Positions 27,032-36,410 of a stretch of DNA of 64,000 nt are shown here, piece by piece. The first letter of the stretch is position 1. Each line of letters begins with the position of its first letter. The notes under the pieces are model-generated. The model was given only the letters and a program-made list of their open reading frames with translations. It was not told where the DNA came from and did not search any database. The stretch is from Streptomyces sp. NRRL S-646 (GTDB taxonomy: Bacteria; Actinomycetota; Actinomycetes; Streptomycetales; Streptomycetaceae): positions 124,001 through 188,000 of the forward strand of contig NZ_JODC01000006.1 in the NCBI RefSeq assembly GCF_000720765.1. Direction: 5' to 3'. The translations under genes and the position numbers were made by a program.

Positions 27032-30000
27032 TCAGTCCAGGCTCGGGGGTGTCTTGGCGGGGGTCTCCTCCAGGGCGGCCAGGGCGATGCGGATCGCCTC
27101 GTCCAGTTGGACGTCCCGCCCCGCCGCGTAGTCCTGCGGCCGCTGGACCACCTCCACGTCCGGGTCCACACCGCGGTTCTCGACGTCCCAGCCGTAACCC
27201 TCCAGCCAGAAGGCGTACTTGGGCTGGGTGACCAGCGTGCCGTCGACCAGACGGTAGCGGCTGTCGATGCCGATGACACCGCCCCAGGTCCGGGTGCCGA
27301 CGACCGGTCCGATGCCGAGTGCCTTGATGGCCGCGTTGACGATGTCGCCGTCGGAGCCCGAGAACTCGTTGGCGACGGCGACCACCGGTCCGCGGGGCGC
27401 GTCCGCCGGGTAGCTGTACGGCCGCAGGCCGCGCGGCACGGCCCAGCCGACGATCCGCCGGGCCAGCTTCTCGACGACGAGTTGGGAGGTGTGGCCGCCC
27501 CGGTTGTCCCGGACGTCCACGACGAGGCCCTCCCGGGCCACCTCGACCCGCAGGTCCCGGTGGATCTGGGCCCAGCCCGGCGCCTGCATGTCGGGGACGT
27601 GCAGATAGCCGATCCGCCCGCCGGACTGCTCGTGGACGTAGGCCCGCCGGTCCGCGACCCAGGCGTGGTACCGCAGCGGCTCCTCGTCCGCCACCGGCAC
27701 GACGACCGCATGCCGCACCTCGCCTCCGCCGGACGGCGAGATCGTCAGCTCGACCGGTTTGCCCGCCGTGCCGACGAGCAGCGGTCCGGGCCCGGTCACC
27801 GGGTCCACGGGCTGCCCGCCCACCGCGGCGATCGCGTCCCCGGCCCGCACCGCGACGCCCGGCGCGGCCAGCGGGGAGCGGGCGTCGGGGTCGGAGGTCT
27901 CGGTCGGCAGGATCCGGTCGATGCGCCAACTGCCGTCCTGGTGACGGGAGATGTCGGCGCCGAGGAGCCCTTGCCGGGGCCCGTTGCCGTATCCGCCGTG
28001 CGGCATCACATAGGCGTGCGAGGTGCCGAGCTCGCCGTGCACCTCCCACAGGAGGTCGACGAGGTCGTCGTGGGTGGCCACGCGGTCCAGGACCGGCCGG
28101 TAGCGGTCGAGTACGCCGGTCCAGTCGACGCCGCTCATGTCCGGCCGCCAGAAGTGGTCCCGCATGATGCGGCCGGTCTCCTCGTACATCTGCCGCCACT
28201 CGGCCGAGGGGTCGGCCGTCTGCCGTACTCGGCTCAGGTCGACGGTGATGTTGGTGTCGCTGGTGTCGTCGTTGGACGCGCGCCGGTCGCTGGGTACGAC
28301 CTTCAGCCGTCCGTCGGTCCACAGCAGCACCCGCTTGCCGTCGCCGCTGACCCGGAAGTGGTCGGCATCGGCGGCGAGGTGCTCCAGGCGGTGCTGGACG
28401 AGGTCGTAGCGCTCCAGCTCGGTCTTGGGGTCGGGATCGTCGGGGGTGGCCCTGGACACCCCGAGGACGCCCTGCACCGGGTGGCGCAGCCAGAGCACGC
28501 CGTCCTTCGCGGCACGCAGGTCGGAGTAGCGGGCGGCCTCGACCGGGAAGGGCACGATCCGGTCGGCGAGGCCTTCGAGGTCGATGCGGGTGGCCGGGGT
28601 GCCCTCGCTGTCGGGGGTCTCGTCCTTGTCGGGGGTGTCGAAGGGGCGTCCGTGCCGCTGCGGGCCGAAGGGGGAAGGTGTGGTCGCCGCGAGGGTGATC
28701 AGGTGCGGGCGGTCGCCGACCACGAAGGCGAGGTCGAAGACGTGCTCGTCGTAGACCGGGTCGAAGGAGCGGTTGGAGAGGAAGGCGATGTGTTTGCCGT
28801 CGAGGGTGAAGGCCGGCGCGTAGTCCCGGAAGCGCAGCGGGGTCGCCTCGGTGACCGTCAGGTCGGTGGTGTGGGCGATGCGGAGCTGGCGCAGCGGCCG
28901 CGGGCCGGGGTGGGACCAGGCGAGCCAGGCCGAGTCGGGCGAGAAGACCAGGCCGGTGACGTCCCCGTCCTCGCTGCGGTCGATCTCGCGGACCTCGCCG
29001 GTCTCCCGCTCGACGAGCAGGACGCGTCCGTCGTGCGCGGCGACCGCGGCCCGGCTGCCGTCGGGTGCCATGGCGAGCCCGAGGACGCGGCCGAGCTGTC
29101 CGGCGGCCAGGCGGCGCGGGGTGGCGCCGGGGGCCAGACCGGTGGCGGGCGCGAACTCCAGGGCGTCCTCGCCCTCCGCGTCCGTCACCCACACCACCCA
29201 TTCCTCGCCCTCGGCGCGGAAAGTACGTGGCAGCCGGGCCCGTACGCCGGGTTCGGCGGCAAGCGCGCGGGTGGGTCCGGAGCGGTGGGTGACCCAGTGG
29301 ACGGCTCCGCGCACGGCGACCGCGCTGCCGCGTGCGGTGTGGTCGGGGGCGGCCGATCCGAACCAGCGGGAGGCGTTCACGGCGAACGGCTGCCGGTCGG
29401 CGCGCTGCCCGCCGAGCCGGATGTCGAGGCGGCGGGGCTCGGCGCCGTCGAGGTCGTCGAGGATCCACAGCTCACCGGCCGAGGCGTAGACGACACGGGT
29501 GCCGTCGCCGGCGGCGTGCCGGGCGTAGAAGCCGTCGAGGGGCGTGTGCCGGCGCAGGTCGGAGCCGTCGGCGAGGGAGGAGTACACCGCCCCGACACCT
29601 TCGTGGTCGGACAGGAAGGCGATGCGCTCCCCCGCCCACACCGGGAACTCCAGGTTCCCGTGGAGCTCTTCATGCAGCCGTACGAATTCGCCCTGACCCT
29701 CCCGGTCGATCCACAGCTTGCCGGCGGTGCCCCCGCGATACCGCTTCCACCAGGCGGCCTCGCGCCCCATGGGTGCGGACAGCAGGACGGTGCTCGGCCC
29801 GTGCGCGACATGCCCGACGAGGCCGTACGGCAGGACGGTGGAAGGTCCGCCGTCGAGCGGGACGGCATGCGCCCAGCTGCGGCGCAGGTTCGCCTGGCCG
29901 TGCGTGGTGATCGCGAGGACCTGTCCGTCCGGGGTCCAGCCGCGCACCTGGGTGCGCCCACTGCCCCAGTGGGTCAGCCGCGTGGACGGTCCGCCGGCGA

Positions 30001-30229
30001 CCGGGGCGATGTGCACCTCGGGCGCGCCGTCGCGGGTGGAGGTCCAGGCGACGGTCGTGCCGTCGGGCGAGATGCGGGGCAGGGTGACCGGTGTGTGGTC
30101 CGCGCTGACACGCCAGGCGCGTCCGCCGTCGACGGGGGCGAGCCACACGTCGTCCTCTGCCGTGAAGGCGACCAACTCGCCCCGCAGGTGCGGAAACCGG
30201 ACATAGGCAGGCGTCGCAGGCTGTGTCAC
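27032..30229 (-). CDS. Tricorn-type protease (S41)
   Basis: 1065 residues, the usual length for tricorn. An N-terminal beta-propeller of WD40-like repeats (RGELVAFTAEDDVWLAPVDG, RISPDGTTVAWTSTRDG and others) is followed by a second propeller. Then come the C1 domain with the catalytic histidine in GELGTSHAYVMP, a PDZ domain (APGVAVRAGDAIAAVGGQPV), and the C2 domain with nucleophile in NEFSGSDGDIVN. Tricorn is a cytoplasmic giant that cuts proteasome-derived peptides into di- and tripeptides. No signal peptide is visible. Confidence 0.94.
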   Translation of the reverse strand: MTQPATPAYVRFPHLRGELVAFTAEDDVWLAPVDGGRAWRVSADHTPVTLPRISPDGTTVAWTSTRDGAPEVHIAPVAGGPSTRLTHWGSGRTQVRGWTPDGQVLAITTHGQANLRRSWAHAVPLDGGPSTVLPYGLVGHVAHGPSTVLLSAPMGREAAWWKRYRGGTAGKLWIDREGQGEFVRLHEELHGNLEFPVWAGERIAFLSDHEGVGAVYSSLADGSDLRRHTPLDGFYARHAAGDGTRVVYASAGELWILDDLDGAEPRRLDIRLGGQRADRQPFAVNASRWFGSAAPDHTARGSAVAVRGAVHWVTHRSGPTRALAAEPGVRARLPRTFRAEGEEWVVWVTDAEGEDALEFAPATGLAPGATPRRLAAGQLGRVLGLAMAPDGSRAAVAAHDGRVLLVERETGEVREIDRSEDGDVTGLVFSPDSAWLAWSHPGPRPLRQLRIAHTTDLTVTEATPLRFRDYAPAFTLDGKHIAFLSNRSFDPVYDEHVFDLAFVVGDRPHLITLAATTPSPFGPQRHGRPFDTPDKDETPDSEGTPATRIDLEGLADRIVPFPVEAARYSDLRAAKDGVLWLRHPVQGVLGVSRATPDDPDPKTELERYDLVQHRLEHLAADADHFRVSGDGKRVLLWTDGRLKVVPSDRRASNDDTSDTNITVDLSRVRQTADPSAEWRQMYEETGRIMRDHFWRPDMSGVDWTGVLDRYRPVLDRVATHDDLVDLLWEVHGELGTSHAYVMPHGGYGNGPRQGLLGADISRHQDGSWRIDRILPTETSDPDARSPLAAPGVAVRAGDAIAAVGGQPVDPVTGPGPLLVGTAGKPVELTISPSGGGEVRHAVVVPVADEEPLRYHAWVADRRAYVHEQSGGRIGYLHVPDMQAPGWAQIHRDLRVEVAREGLVVDVRDNRGGHTSQLVVEKLARRIVGWAVPRGLRPYSYPADAPRGPVVAVANEFSGSDGDIVNAAIKALGIGPVVGTRTWGGVIGIDSRYRLVDGTLVTQPKYAFWLEGYGWDVENRGVDPDVEVVQRPQDYAAGRDVQLDEAIRIALAALEETPAKTPPSLD

Positions 30230-30274
30230 CCGATCACCCTACGCAGGGTCGCCACCCCGGGTCCGCGGTTTGGA

Positions 30275-30838
30275 TCACTTGCCCTCGACGGGCCAGCACT
30301 TCGGATCGCCCTTGCACCAGATGGTCCTGGTGACCGTCACGGTGACGGTGGCGCCGGGCTGCCCGTTTCCGCCCGAGGGGTTGTTGAGGATGGGTGACGG
30401 TGTCGCGTTGCAGTTGCCGAGCCCCGTCACGTGGAACCACTGCTTGCCACCCACCTTGGCGGTGAGGTCGCCGCGCACGCAGGCACCGTCGACGGCGCGG
30501 GTGACCTTGCCGGTGACGGTGATGTCCCGTCGGTCCTTAGTCTGTCCCTGGCAGTCGACGTTGGCGACGGTGGTCTCGCTCGCCGAGGGCGCGGTCCGCC
30601 CCGCCGTGTTGGCCTTGTTGTTCCCGTAGTTGGCGGTGCAGCTGAGCCACTGCACGTCGACCTTCTGCCGCTTCAGCTCCGCGGTCGCGGTCTTGCTGGT
30701 CGTGTACGCCACGGCCGCCGAGTTCAGCCCGCCCGGATCACAGGCCACGGCCCCGCCGACGCCCAGCACGGCAAGTCCCAGCGCGGCCGCCACCCGCCGT
30801 CCGCGCGGCCGCCGCCAAATCCGCCTCAATGCCCCCAT
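30275..30838 (-). CDS. Putative lipoprotein
   Basis: 187 residues. A basic N-terminus (RRIWRRPRGRR) and a hydrophobic stretch lead into GVGGAVAC, a plausible lipobox with Cys33. Six further cysteines (WLSCTANY, VDCQG, GACVRGD, GNCNAT, IWCKGD, KCWP) suggest three disulfides outside the cell. No known domain is recognised. It stands alone behind tricorn on the minus strand. Function is unknown; export is the only firm inference. Confidence 0.7.
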   Translation of the reverse strand: MGALRRIWRRPRGRRVAAALGLAVLGVGGAVACDPGGLNSAAVAYTTSKTATAELKRQKVDVQWLSCTANYGNNKANTAGRTAPSASETTVANVDCQGQTKDRRDITVTGKVTRAVDGACVRGDLTAKVGGKQWFHVTGLGNCNATPSPILNNPSGGNGQPGATVTVTVTRTIWCKGDPKCWPVEGK

Positions 30839-30914
30839 GGAGGGCAGCCTGCCACCGAGTGCCGTCCGGCGGTAGAGCGCATACGGTCACGAAAGCGCCC
30901 GCGTGCCCTGCGGG

Positions 30915-31307
30915 TCAGCCGCGCAGCAGCAGCCACTCCTGCAACTCCACCAAGTTCCCCTCGGGGTCCTTGAGATGGGCCACCCGCATGCGGTCCGTCA
31001 TCGGCGACGGGCCGTGCAGGAGGACGGCGCCCCGGGTGGCGATCTCCTCGCAGTAGGTGTCGAGGTCGTCGACGCGCAGCACCACCAGGGAGCGGTGGCC
31101 CGTTGCCGTGTCGCCCAGCTCGTTCAGCACCTCGGCCATCATCGAACGGTCCTGGAGTGCGATGCCCGCCGAGCCGGTGGCCGGGCTGAACTTCTCGTAC
31201 GGGCCCGCGGTCGCGCCCGACTGCGGCTTGAGGCCGAGGACCTCGGCATAGAACCGGTAGCAGACGGCGAAGTCGCTGACGAGGAGCCGGACTTGGGCGA
31301 GTTCCAT
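30915..31307 (-). CDS. VOC-superfamily (glyoxalase-like) protein
   Basis: 130 residues with the paired beta-alpha-beta-beta-beta modules of the vicinal-oxygen-chelate fold. The first is LAQVRLLVSDFAVCYRFYAEVLGL; the second, VVLRVDDLDTYCEEIATRG, ends in HLKDPEGNLVELQEW. The metal-binding glutamate of the last strand (LVELQ) is kept. ATG 31307 follows a GGGGGAAC box. Members are glyoxalases, dioxygenases or drug-binding proteins; the specific role is unknown. It is encoded just downstream of rsmE. Confidence 0.85.
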   Translation of the reverse strand: MELAQVRLLVSDFAVCYRFYAEVLGLKPQSGATAGPYEKFSPATGSAGIALQDRSMMAEVLNELGDTATGHRSLVVLRVDDLDTYCEEIATRGAVLLHGPSPMTDRMRVAHLKDPEGNLVELQEWLLLRG

Positions 31308-31326
31308 GGTGTTCCCCCGTGATCGT

Positions 31327-32079
31327 TCAGGACCAGCGGCCGGTGCGGCCCAGGAGCAGGGCGGTCGCCGCGGTGCCCGCGGTCGATGTACGCAGCACGC
31401 TACGCCCGAGCCGGTACGCCTTGGCACCCGCCTCCTCGAAGAGCGCCAACTCCTGTTCGGAAACACCCCCTTCGGGGCCCACGACCAGCACGATCTCGCC
31501 CGCGGAGGGGAGTTCGGCGGTCGCCAGCGGCTCACTGCCGTAGTCGCGGTCCTCGTGCAGTACGGCGGCGAAGTCGGCTTTGGCGAGAAGTGCGGCAACC
31601 TGCTTGGTGGTTGCCGCGTCCGCGACCTCCGGGAAGCGCAGCCGACGGGACTGCTTGCCTGCCTCGCGGGCGGTGGCCCGCCACTTGGCGAGGGCCTTCA
31701 GCCCCCTCTCGCCCTTCCACTGGGTGATGCAGCGGGCCGCCGACCACGGCACGATCGCGTCGACGCCGGTCTCGGTCATCGTCTCGACGGCCAGCTCGCC
31801 GCGGTCCCCCTTGGGGAGGGCCTGGACGACGGTGATACGGGGGCTGGGCTCGGGCTCGACCGGGAACTCGACGGGCTCGACGAACAGCCGGTCCTTGCCC
31901 TCCGTCCGGACGACCGCACCGGCGGCACCGCGGCCCAGACCGTCGGTCAGCACCACGTCCTCGCCGGGCTGCAGCCGCCGTACGGACACCGCGTGCCGAC
32001 CTTCGGGGCCGTCCAGTTCGACGATCGAGCCGGGCCCCACGCCTGCCAGCGACTCGACGACGAACACGGGCGCGGTCAT
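31327..32079 (-). CDS. rsmE: 16S rRNA m3U1498 methyltransferase
   Basis: 250-residue SPOUT methyltransferase that modifies U1498 of 16S rRNA. The N-terminal PUA-like part (GPEGRHAVSVRRLQPGEDV) is followed by the SPOUT knot: VVQALPKGDRGELAVETMTE, then IVLVVGPEGGVSEQE and LGRSVLRTSTAG. ATG 32079 overlaps the stop of the nitronate monooxygenase (ATGA). In many bacteria rsmE lies behind dnaJ, matching this hrcA-dnaJ-...-rsmE order. Confidence 0.95.
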   Translation of the reverse strand: MTAPVFVVESLAGVGPGSIVELDGPEGRHAVSVRRLQPGEDVVLTDGLGRGAAGAVVRTEGKDRLFVEPVEFPVEPEPSPRITVVQALPKGDRGELAVETMTETGVDAIVPWSAARCITQWKGERGLKALAKWRATAREAGKQSRRLRFPEVADAATTKQVAALLAKADFAAVLHEDRDYGSEPLATAELPSAGEIVLVVGPEGGVSEQELALFEEAGAKAYRLGRSVLRTSTAGTAATALLLGRTGRWS

Positions 32080-33152
32080 CGCAGGTCCGCCTTGCCCGAC
32101 AACGCTGTCCTGGCCATGTCGATCTCGGCGGCGAGGACCTCCACCAGTTGCCCGGCCGGCAGTTCGCGCGCCATGCGGTGCCCCTGCCCCGCCCACAGCG
32201 CCATGCCCTGTGCGTCGCCGGAGGCGGCGGCCTTCTTGCGCAGGGGCGAGGTGAGGTGGTGGATCTCCGGGTAGGCGGCGGGGGCGTACGGGCCGTGCTC
32301 GCGCAGGAAGCGGTTGACCAGGCCGCGGGCCGGGCGGCCGGAGAACGCGCGGGTCAGCTCCGTGCGCACGAACAGCGGGTTGGTCAGCGCCTGCTTGTGG
32401 ACGGCGTTCGCGCCGGACTCCGGGGTGGCGAGGAACGCCGTGCCGAGCTGGGCGGCGCTCGCGCCCGCGGCCAGCGCCGCGGCGATCTGGCCGCCGCGCA
32501 TGATGCCGCCGGCGGCGACGATCGGGATGCCCACGGTCTCGCGGACCTGGGCGACGAGCGAGAGCAGCCCGATGCCGGTGCCGTCCGCCTCCGGGTTGTC
32601 CCGGTGCGTGCCCTGGTGGCCACCGGCCTCCACGCCCTGCACGATCACCGCGTCGGCGCCGCCCAGCTGCACGGCGAGGGCCTCCTCAGGGGTGGTCGCG
32701 GTGACCAGCGTGAAGGTGCCCGCCCGGCGCAGGGAGTCGAGGACCTCGCGGCTCGGGACCCCGAAGTGGAAGGAGACCACCGGCACGGGGTTGTCGAGCA
32801 GCACGGCGAGCTTGGAGTCGTAGGCGTCGTCGCGGCCGCTGTCCGGATCGCCGAGCTCGGTCTCGTACCAGGCGGCCTCCCCGGCCAGCTGGTGGGCGTA
32901 GATCTCCACGGCACCGGGGTCGGCGTACTCGGGCTGGGGCATGAAGAGGTTCACGCCGAAGGGGCGGCCCGTGAGGCTCCGCAGCTGCTTGATCTCCTGG
33001 TACATGCCGTCGGCCGTCTTGTACCCGGCGGCAAGGAACCCCAGCCCGCCGGCCTCGCACACGGCGGCGGCCAGATGCGGCACGGAGACACCGCCCGCCA
33101 TGGGGGCCTGCACGATCGGATGGGGGAAGAGATCGGTCAGTGCGGAGGACAT
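32076..33152 (-). CDS. Nitronate monooxygenase
   Basis: 358-residue FMN-dependent TIM-barrel oxidase of the 2-nitropropane dioxygenase family. PIVQAPMAGGVSVPHLAAAV is the N-terminal signature, VIVQGVEAGGHQGTHR the FMN-phosphate/active-site histidine segment, and PIVAAGGIMRGGQIAAALAAGA the second phosphate loop. Members oxidise alkyl nitronates and propionate-3-nitronate. It sits between dnaJ and rsmE on the same strand and overlaps rsmE by 4 bases. Confidence 0.9.
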   Translation of the reverse strand: MSSALTDLFPHPIVQAPMAGGVSVPHLAAAVCEAGGLGFLAAGYKTADGMYQEIKQLRSLTGRPFGVNLFMPQPEYADPGAVEIYAHQLAGEAAWYETELGDPDSGRDDAYDSKLAVLLDNPVPVVSFHFGVPSREVLDSLRRAGTFTLVTATTPEEALAVQLGGADAVIVQGVEAGGHQGTHRDNPEADGTGIGLLSLVAQVRETVGIPIVAAGGIMRGGQIAAALAAGASAAQLGTAFLATPESGANAVHKQALTNPLFVRTELTRAFSGRPARGLVNRFLREHGPYAPAAYPEIHHLTSPLRKKAAASGDAQGMALWAGQGHRMARELPAGQLVEVLAAEIDMARTALSGKADLR

Positions 33153-33216
33153 GACGGCATGTTGTCACGTCCTCCGAACAAGTCCGAATCCGGCCTTACC
33201 TGTGGCACATGCCTGC

Positions 33217-33331
33217 TTTTCAGCCCGTCCGGCGTTTGAGGACGAGGCCGTTCAGGCCGAAAGCGGAGGTCTGGGGGCGCAGCCCCCAGGGACGGGAAGG
33301 GTAGGGGCGGCGGGGGCGAGAAACCCCTCGC
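33217..33331. repeat. Dispersed repeat copy 5
   Basis: Reads TTTTCAGCCCGTCCGGCG, TTTGAGGACGAGGCCGTTC, GCGGAGG, then CTGGGGGCGCAGCCCCCAG, ending in GGGACGGGAAGGG and GGGGCGGCGGGGGCGA. It fills nearly all of the 189-base spacer between dnaJ and the nitronate monooxygenase. It is likely a transcription terminator or mRNA 3' end for dnaJ. Confidence 0.8.
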
Positions 33332-33341
33332 AGCCACACCG

Positions 33342-34478
33342 TCACCGCCCGTTGAACGCATCCTTCAGCCGCGAGAAAAGACCTTGCTGCCCCGGCTGGA
33401 ACTGCCCCTGCGGCCGCTCCTCACCCCGCAGCTTGGCAAGCTCCCGCAGCAACCGCTCCTGCTCGGGATCCAGCTTCGTCGGGGTCTGGACCTCCACGTG
33501 CACGATGAGGTCGCCGCGACCGCCGCCGCGCAGATGCGTGACACCCCGGCCGTGCAGCGGGATCGACTGGCCGGACTGGGTGCCTGGCCGGATGTCGACC
33601 TCCTCCATGCCGTCCAGCGTCTCCAGCGGCACCTTGGTGCCGAGGGACGCGGCCGTCATCGGGATGGTGACCGTGCAGTGCAGGTCGTCGCCGCGCCGCT
33701 GGAAGGTGGAGTGCGGCAGCTCGTGGATCTCGACGTACAGGTCACCGGCGGGACCGCCGCCGGGCCCGACCTCGCCCTCGCCCGCGAGCTGGATGCGGGT
33801 GCCGTTGTCGACACCGGCCGGGATCTTGACCGTGAGCGTACGGCGGGACCGTACGCGACCGTCACCCGCGCACTCCGGGCACGGCGTCGGAACGACCGTG
33901 CCGAAGCCCTGGCACTGCGGGCAGGGACGCGAGGTCATGACCTGGCCCAGGAAGGACCGTGTCACCTGCGACACCTCACCGCGACCGCGGCACATGTCAC
34001 ACGTCTGGGCGGAGGTACCGGGCGCCGCACCCTCACCGTTGCAGGTGGAGCAGACGATCGCCGTGTCGACCTGGATGTCCTTCGTCGTGCCGAAGGCCGC
34101 CTCGTCGAGCTCGATCTCCAGCCGGATCATCGCGTCCTGGCCCCGGCGCGTGCGCGAGCGCGGGCCGCGCTGGGACGCCGTACCGAAGAACGCGTCCATG
34201 ATGTCCGAGAAGTTCCCGAAGCCACCCGCGCCGAAGCCGCCCGCACCGGCGCCGCCCGCCTGCGAGAGCGGGTCGCCGCCGAGGTCGTAGACCTGCTTCT
34301 TCTGCGGGTCCGAGAGCACCTCGTAAGCGGCGTTGATCTCCTTGAACCGCTCCTGGGTCTTCGGATCCGGGTTGACGTCCGGGTGCAGCTCGCGCGCGAG
34401 CCGCCGGAAGGCCTTCTTGATCTCTTCCTGCGACGCGTCGCGGCGCACGCCGAGAACGGCGTAGTAGTCCGTGGCCAC
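33342..34478 (-). CDS. dnaJ: Chaperone DnaJ (DnaJ2 type)
   Basis: 378-residue type-I DnaJ cochaperone for DnaK. The J domain carries HPD in [10 protein letters not shown], a Gly-rich linker follows, and the zinc domain has four CxxCxGxG repeats: [24 protein letters not shown] and CPECAGDG. The GTG start directly abuts the hrcA stop (TAAGTG), so expression follows hrcA and its CIRCE control. Streptomyces also has a dnaK-operon DnaJ; this hrcA-linked copy is usually called dnaJ2. Confidence 0.96.
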   Translation of the reverse strand: MATDYYAVLGVRRDASQEEIKKAFRRLARELHPDVNPDPKTQERFKEINAAYEVLSDPQKKQVYDLGGDPLSQAGGAGAGGFGAGGFGNFSDIMDAFFGTASQRGPRSRTRRGQDAMIRLEIELDEAAFGTTKDIQVDTAIVCSTCNGEGAAPGTSAQTCDMCRGRGEVSQVTRSFLGQVMTSRPCPQCQGFGTVVPTPCPECAGDGRVRSRRTLTVKIPAGVDNGTRIQLAGEGEVGPGGGPAGDLYVEIHELPHSTFQRRGDDLHCTVTIPMTAASLGTKVPLETLDGMEEVDIRPGTQSGQSIPLHGRGVTHLRGGGRGDLIVHVEVQTPTKLDPEQERLLRELAKLRGEERPQGQFQPGQQGLFSRLKDAFNGR

Positions 34479-35495
34479 TTACGACTCCGCCAGGATCTGT
34501 CCGACGTACCGTGCCACTGCGCGTACCGCTCCCATCGTTCCCGGGTAATCCATGCGGGTCGGTCCGACCACGCCGAGCTTGGCGACCGCCTCGTTGCCCG
34601 AACCGTAGCCGACCGACACCACTGAAGTGGAGTTGAGTCCCTCATAGGCGTTCTCGTGCCCGATGCGCACCGTCATGCCCGAATCCCCCGCCTCGCCAAG
34701 CAACTTGAGGAGCACGACCTGCTCCTCCAGCGCCTCCAGGACGGGGCGGATGGTGAGGGGGAAGTCATGTCCGAAACGGGTCAGATTGGCGGTGCCGCCG
34801 ATCATCAGCCGTTCCTCGTTCTCCTCGACCAGTGTCTCCAGAAGTGTGGAGAGCACTGTCGAGACCGTACCCCGGTCTTCGACGTCGAAGCCTTCGGGCA
34901 GGTCTTCCACGAGCCGGGGGACGTCGGTGAAGCGACGGCCCGCGACCCGGCTGTTGAGCCGCGCCCGCAGATCCGCGAGCGAGGCCTCCCCGAACGGCGC
35001 CGGGCAGTCGACCATGCGCTGCTCGACCCGGCCGGTGTCGGTGATCAGCACGAGCATCACGCGCGCGGGGGCGAGCGAGAGCAGCTCCACGTGCCGCACG
35101 GTCGAGCGGGTCAGGGACGGGTACTGGACGACGGCGACCTGCCGGGTGAGCTGGGCGAGCAGCCGAACCGTCCGCGCCACCACATCGTCGAGGTCGACGG
35201 CGCCGTCGAGGAAGTTCTGGATCGCCCGCTTCTCGGGCGCGGACATGGGCTTGACGCCGGCGAGCTTGTCGACGAACAGCCGGTAGCCCTTGTCGGTGGG
35301 GATGCGCCCGGCGCTGGTGTGCGGCTGAGCGATGAAACCCTCGTCCTCCAGGGCCGCCATGTCGTTGCGGACCGTCGCCGGGGAGACGCCGAGGTTGTGC
35401 CGCTCGGTGAGGGCCTTCGACCCCACCGGCTCCTCGGTGCCGACATAGTCCTGGACGATGGCGCGCAGCACCTGAAGCCGTCGTTCACTCAGCAT
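34479..35495 (-). CDS. hrcA: Heat-inducible repressor HrcA
   Basis: 338-residue repressor that binds CIRCE and blocks heat-shock genes. The N-terminal winged helix [20 protein letters not shown] plus [19 protein letters not shown] recognises DNA. The C-terminal dimer/GAF-like part ends [22 protein letters not shown] 35495 follows a perfect GGAGGTG box 9 bases upstream. A CIRCE element lies 41 bases before the start, so the gene is autoregulated together with dnaJ. Confidence 0.96.
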   Translation of the reverse strand: MLSERRLQVLRAIVQDYVGTEEPVGSKALTERHNLGVSPATVRNDMAALEDEGFIAQPHTSAGRIPTDKGYRLFVDKLAGVKPMSAPEKRAIQNFLDGAVDLDDVVARTVRLLAQLTRQVAVVQYPSLTRSTVRHVELLSLAPARVMLVLITDTGRVEQRMVDCPAPFGEASLADLRARLNSRVAGRRFTDVPRLVEDLPEGFDVEDRGTVSTVLSTLLETLVEENEERLMIGGTANLTRFGHDFPLTIRPVLEALEEQVVLLKLLGEAGDSGMTVRIGHENAYEGLNSTSVVSVGYGSGNEAVAKLGVVGPTRMDYPGTMGAVRAVARYVGQILAES

Positions 35496-35535
35496 CCAGC
35501 GCACACCTCCAGAAGTCGTCCCCTAGGCGCTTCGC

Positions 35536-35562
35536 CTGGCACTCTGTCCGTCCGAGTGCCAG
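35536..35562. promoter_or_regulatory. CIRCE operator
   Basis: CTGGCACTC-N9-GAGTGCCAG, perfect 9-bp arms with the canonical 9-base spacer (35545-35553). It differs from the common TTAGCACTC/GAGTGCTAA form only at the outer bases, which here are C-T-G and C-A-G. It lies between hrcA and the divergent MBL hydrolase, so it may influence both. Confidence 0.9.
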
Positions 35563-35647
35563 CCGTTACCGGCCAGTGTACGGCGGTGGGGTACACCCGG
35601 GGCAAGGTCGGCCCCTGTTGAACGGGGCGTACCGCTAGCGTCGCCGT

Positions 35648-36376
35648 ATGACGGTGACTTGGGAAGAGCTGGGGTGGGAGCGGCTGACGGCCGGGGTCGG
35701 CCGGTGCCGGCTTCCGGGCTGGGACTGCACGACGGGGCTGGTCGTCGGGGAGGGCACGGCGCTCTTGATCGACGCGGGATCCAGCCTCGCGGAGGGCGCA
35801 CGGTTGCGTGCCGAGGCGCAGGAGCTCGCCGGTCACCGTGTGACTCATCTCGCGCTCACGCATCCCCATTTCGACCATGTCTTCGGGGCGGCGGCGTTCG
35901 GGGGCGCGGAGGTTTACGGCGCGGTGGGCATGGACACGGTCTTCGAAGCCCGGCACGCGCGCGAGGAGCTGCGGGCGGATGCGGTGGGCAACGGGCTGGA
36001 CGCGCGCCTGGCCGAGGAGGCGGTCGACGCCCTGGTCGCGCCCCGGCATCACGTCTCCGGTGAGTGGACCCTCGACCTGGGCGGCGGCCGGCAGGTGCTG
36101 CTGGCGAACGTCGGTCCGGGCCACTCGGCCCACGATCTTGCGGTGCTGGTGCCGGGCTCCCCGGAGGTCGTTTTCTGCGGCGACCTGGTGGAGGAGTCCG
36201 GCGAACCGCAGGCCGGTTCCGACGCCGTACCGTCGCACTGGCCGGCCGCCCTGGACCGGCTCCTCGACCTGGGCGGCGAGGACGCGCTGTACGTGCCCGG
36301 TCACGGAGCGGTGGTGGATGCGGGGTTCGTGCGGAGACAGCGCGAGGAGCTGGCGGCACGTTTCGGCGTGTCGTAG
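35648..36376 (+). CDS. Metallo-beta-lactamase-fold hydrolase
   Basis: 242 residues. Zinc motif THPHFDHVFG (HxHxDH), followed by GPGHSAHDLAVLVP, VFCGDLVEESG and VPGHGAVVD supplies the remaining ligands. No SD precedes ATG 35648; TAGCGT six bases upstream suggests a leaderless transcript. It is divergent from hrcA with the CIRCE element between them. Substrate is unknown; the fold includes glyoxalase II-like and lactonase-like enzymes. Confidence 0.85.
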   Translation: MTVTWEELGWERLTAGVGRCRLPGWDCTTGLVVGEGTALLIDAGSSLAEGARLRAEAQELAGHRVTHLALTHPHFDHVFGAAAFGGAEVYGAVGMDTVFEARHAREELRADAVGNGLDARLAEEAVDALVAPRHHVSGEWTLDLGGGRQVLLANVGPGHSAHDLAVLVPGSPEVVFCGDLVEESGEPQAGSDAVPSHWPAALDRLLDLGGEDALYVPGHGAVVDAGFVRRQREELAARFGVS

Positions 36377-36410
36377 CCGCTGACCGGCCGCTTCTCCTAT
36401 CGTCACTCGA

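Noticed and set aside
27107..30397. 1096-codon plus-strand ORF across the tricorn gene
   Set aside because: Low-complexity Val/Gly/Asp/Arg-rich translation with no domain; the minus frame is an unmistakable tricorn protease.
35618..35641. TTGAAC/TAGCGT as a -35/-10 promoter pair for the MBL hydrolase
   Set aside because: Spacing is only 12 bases, too short for a sigma-70-type promoter; only the -10-like box is kept as weak evidence.
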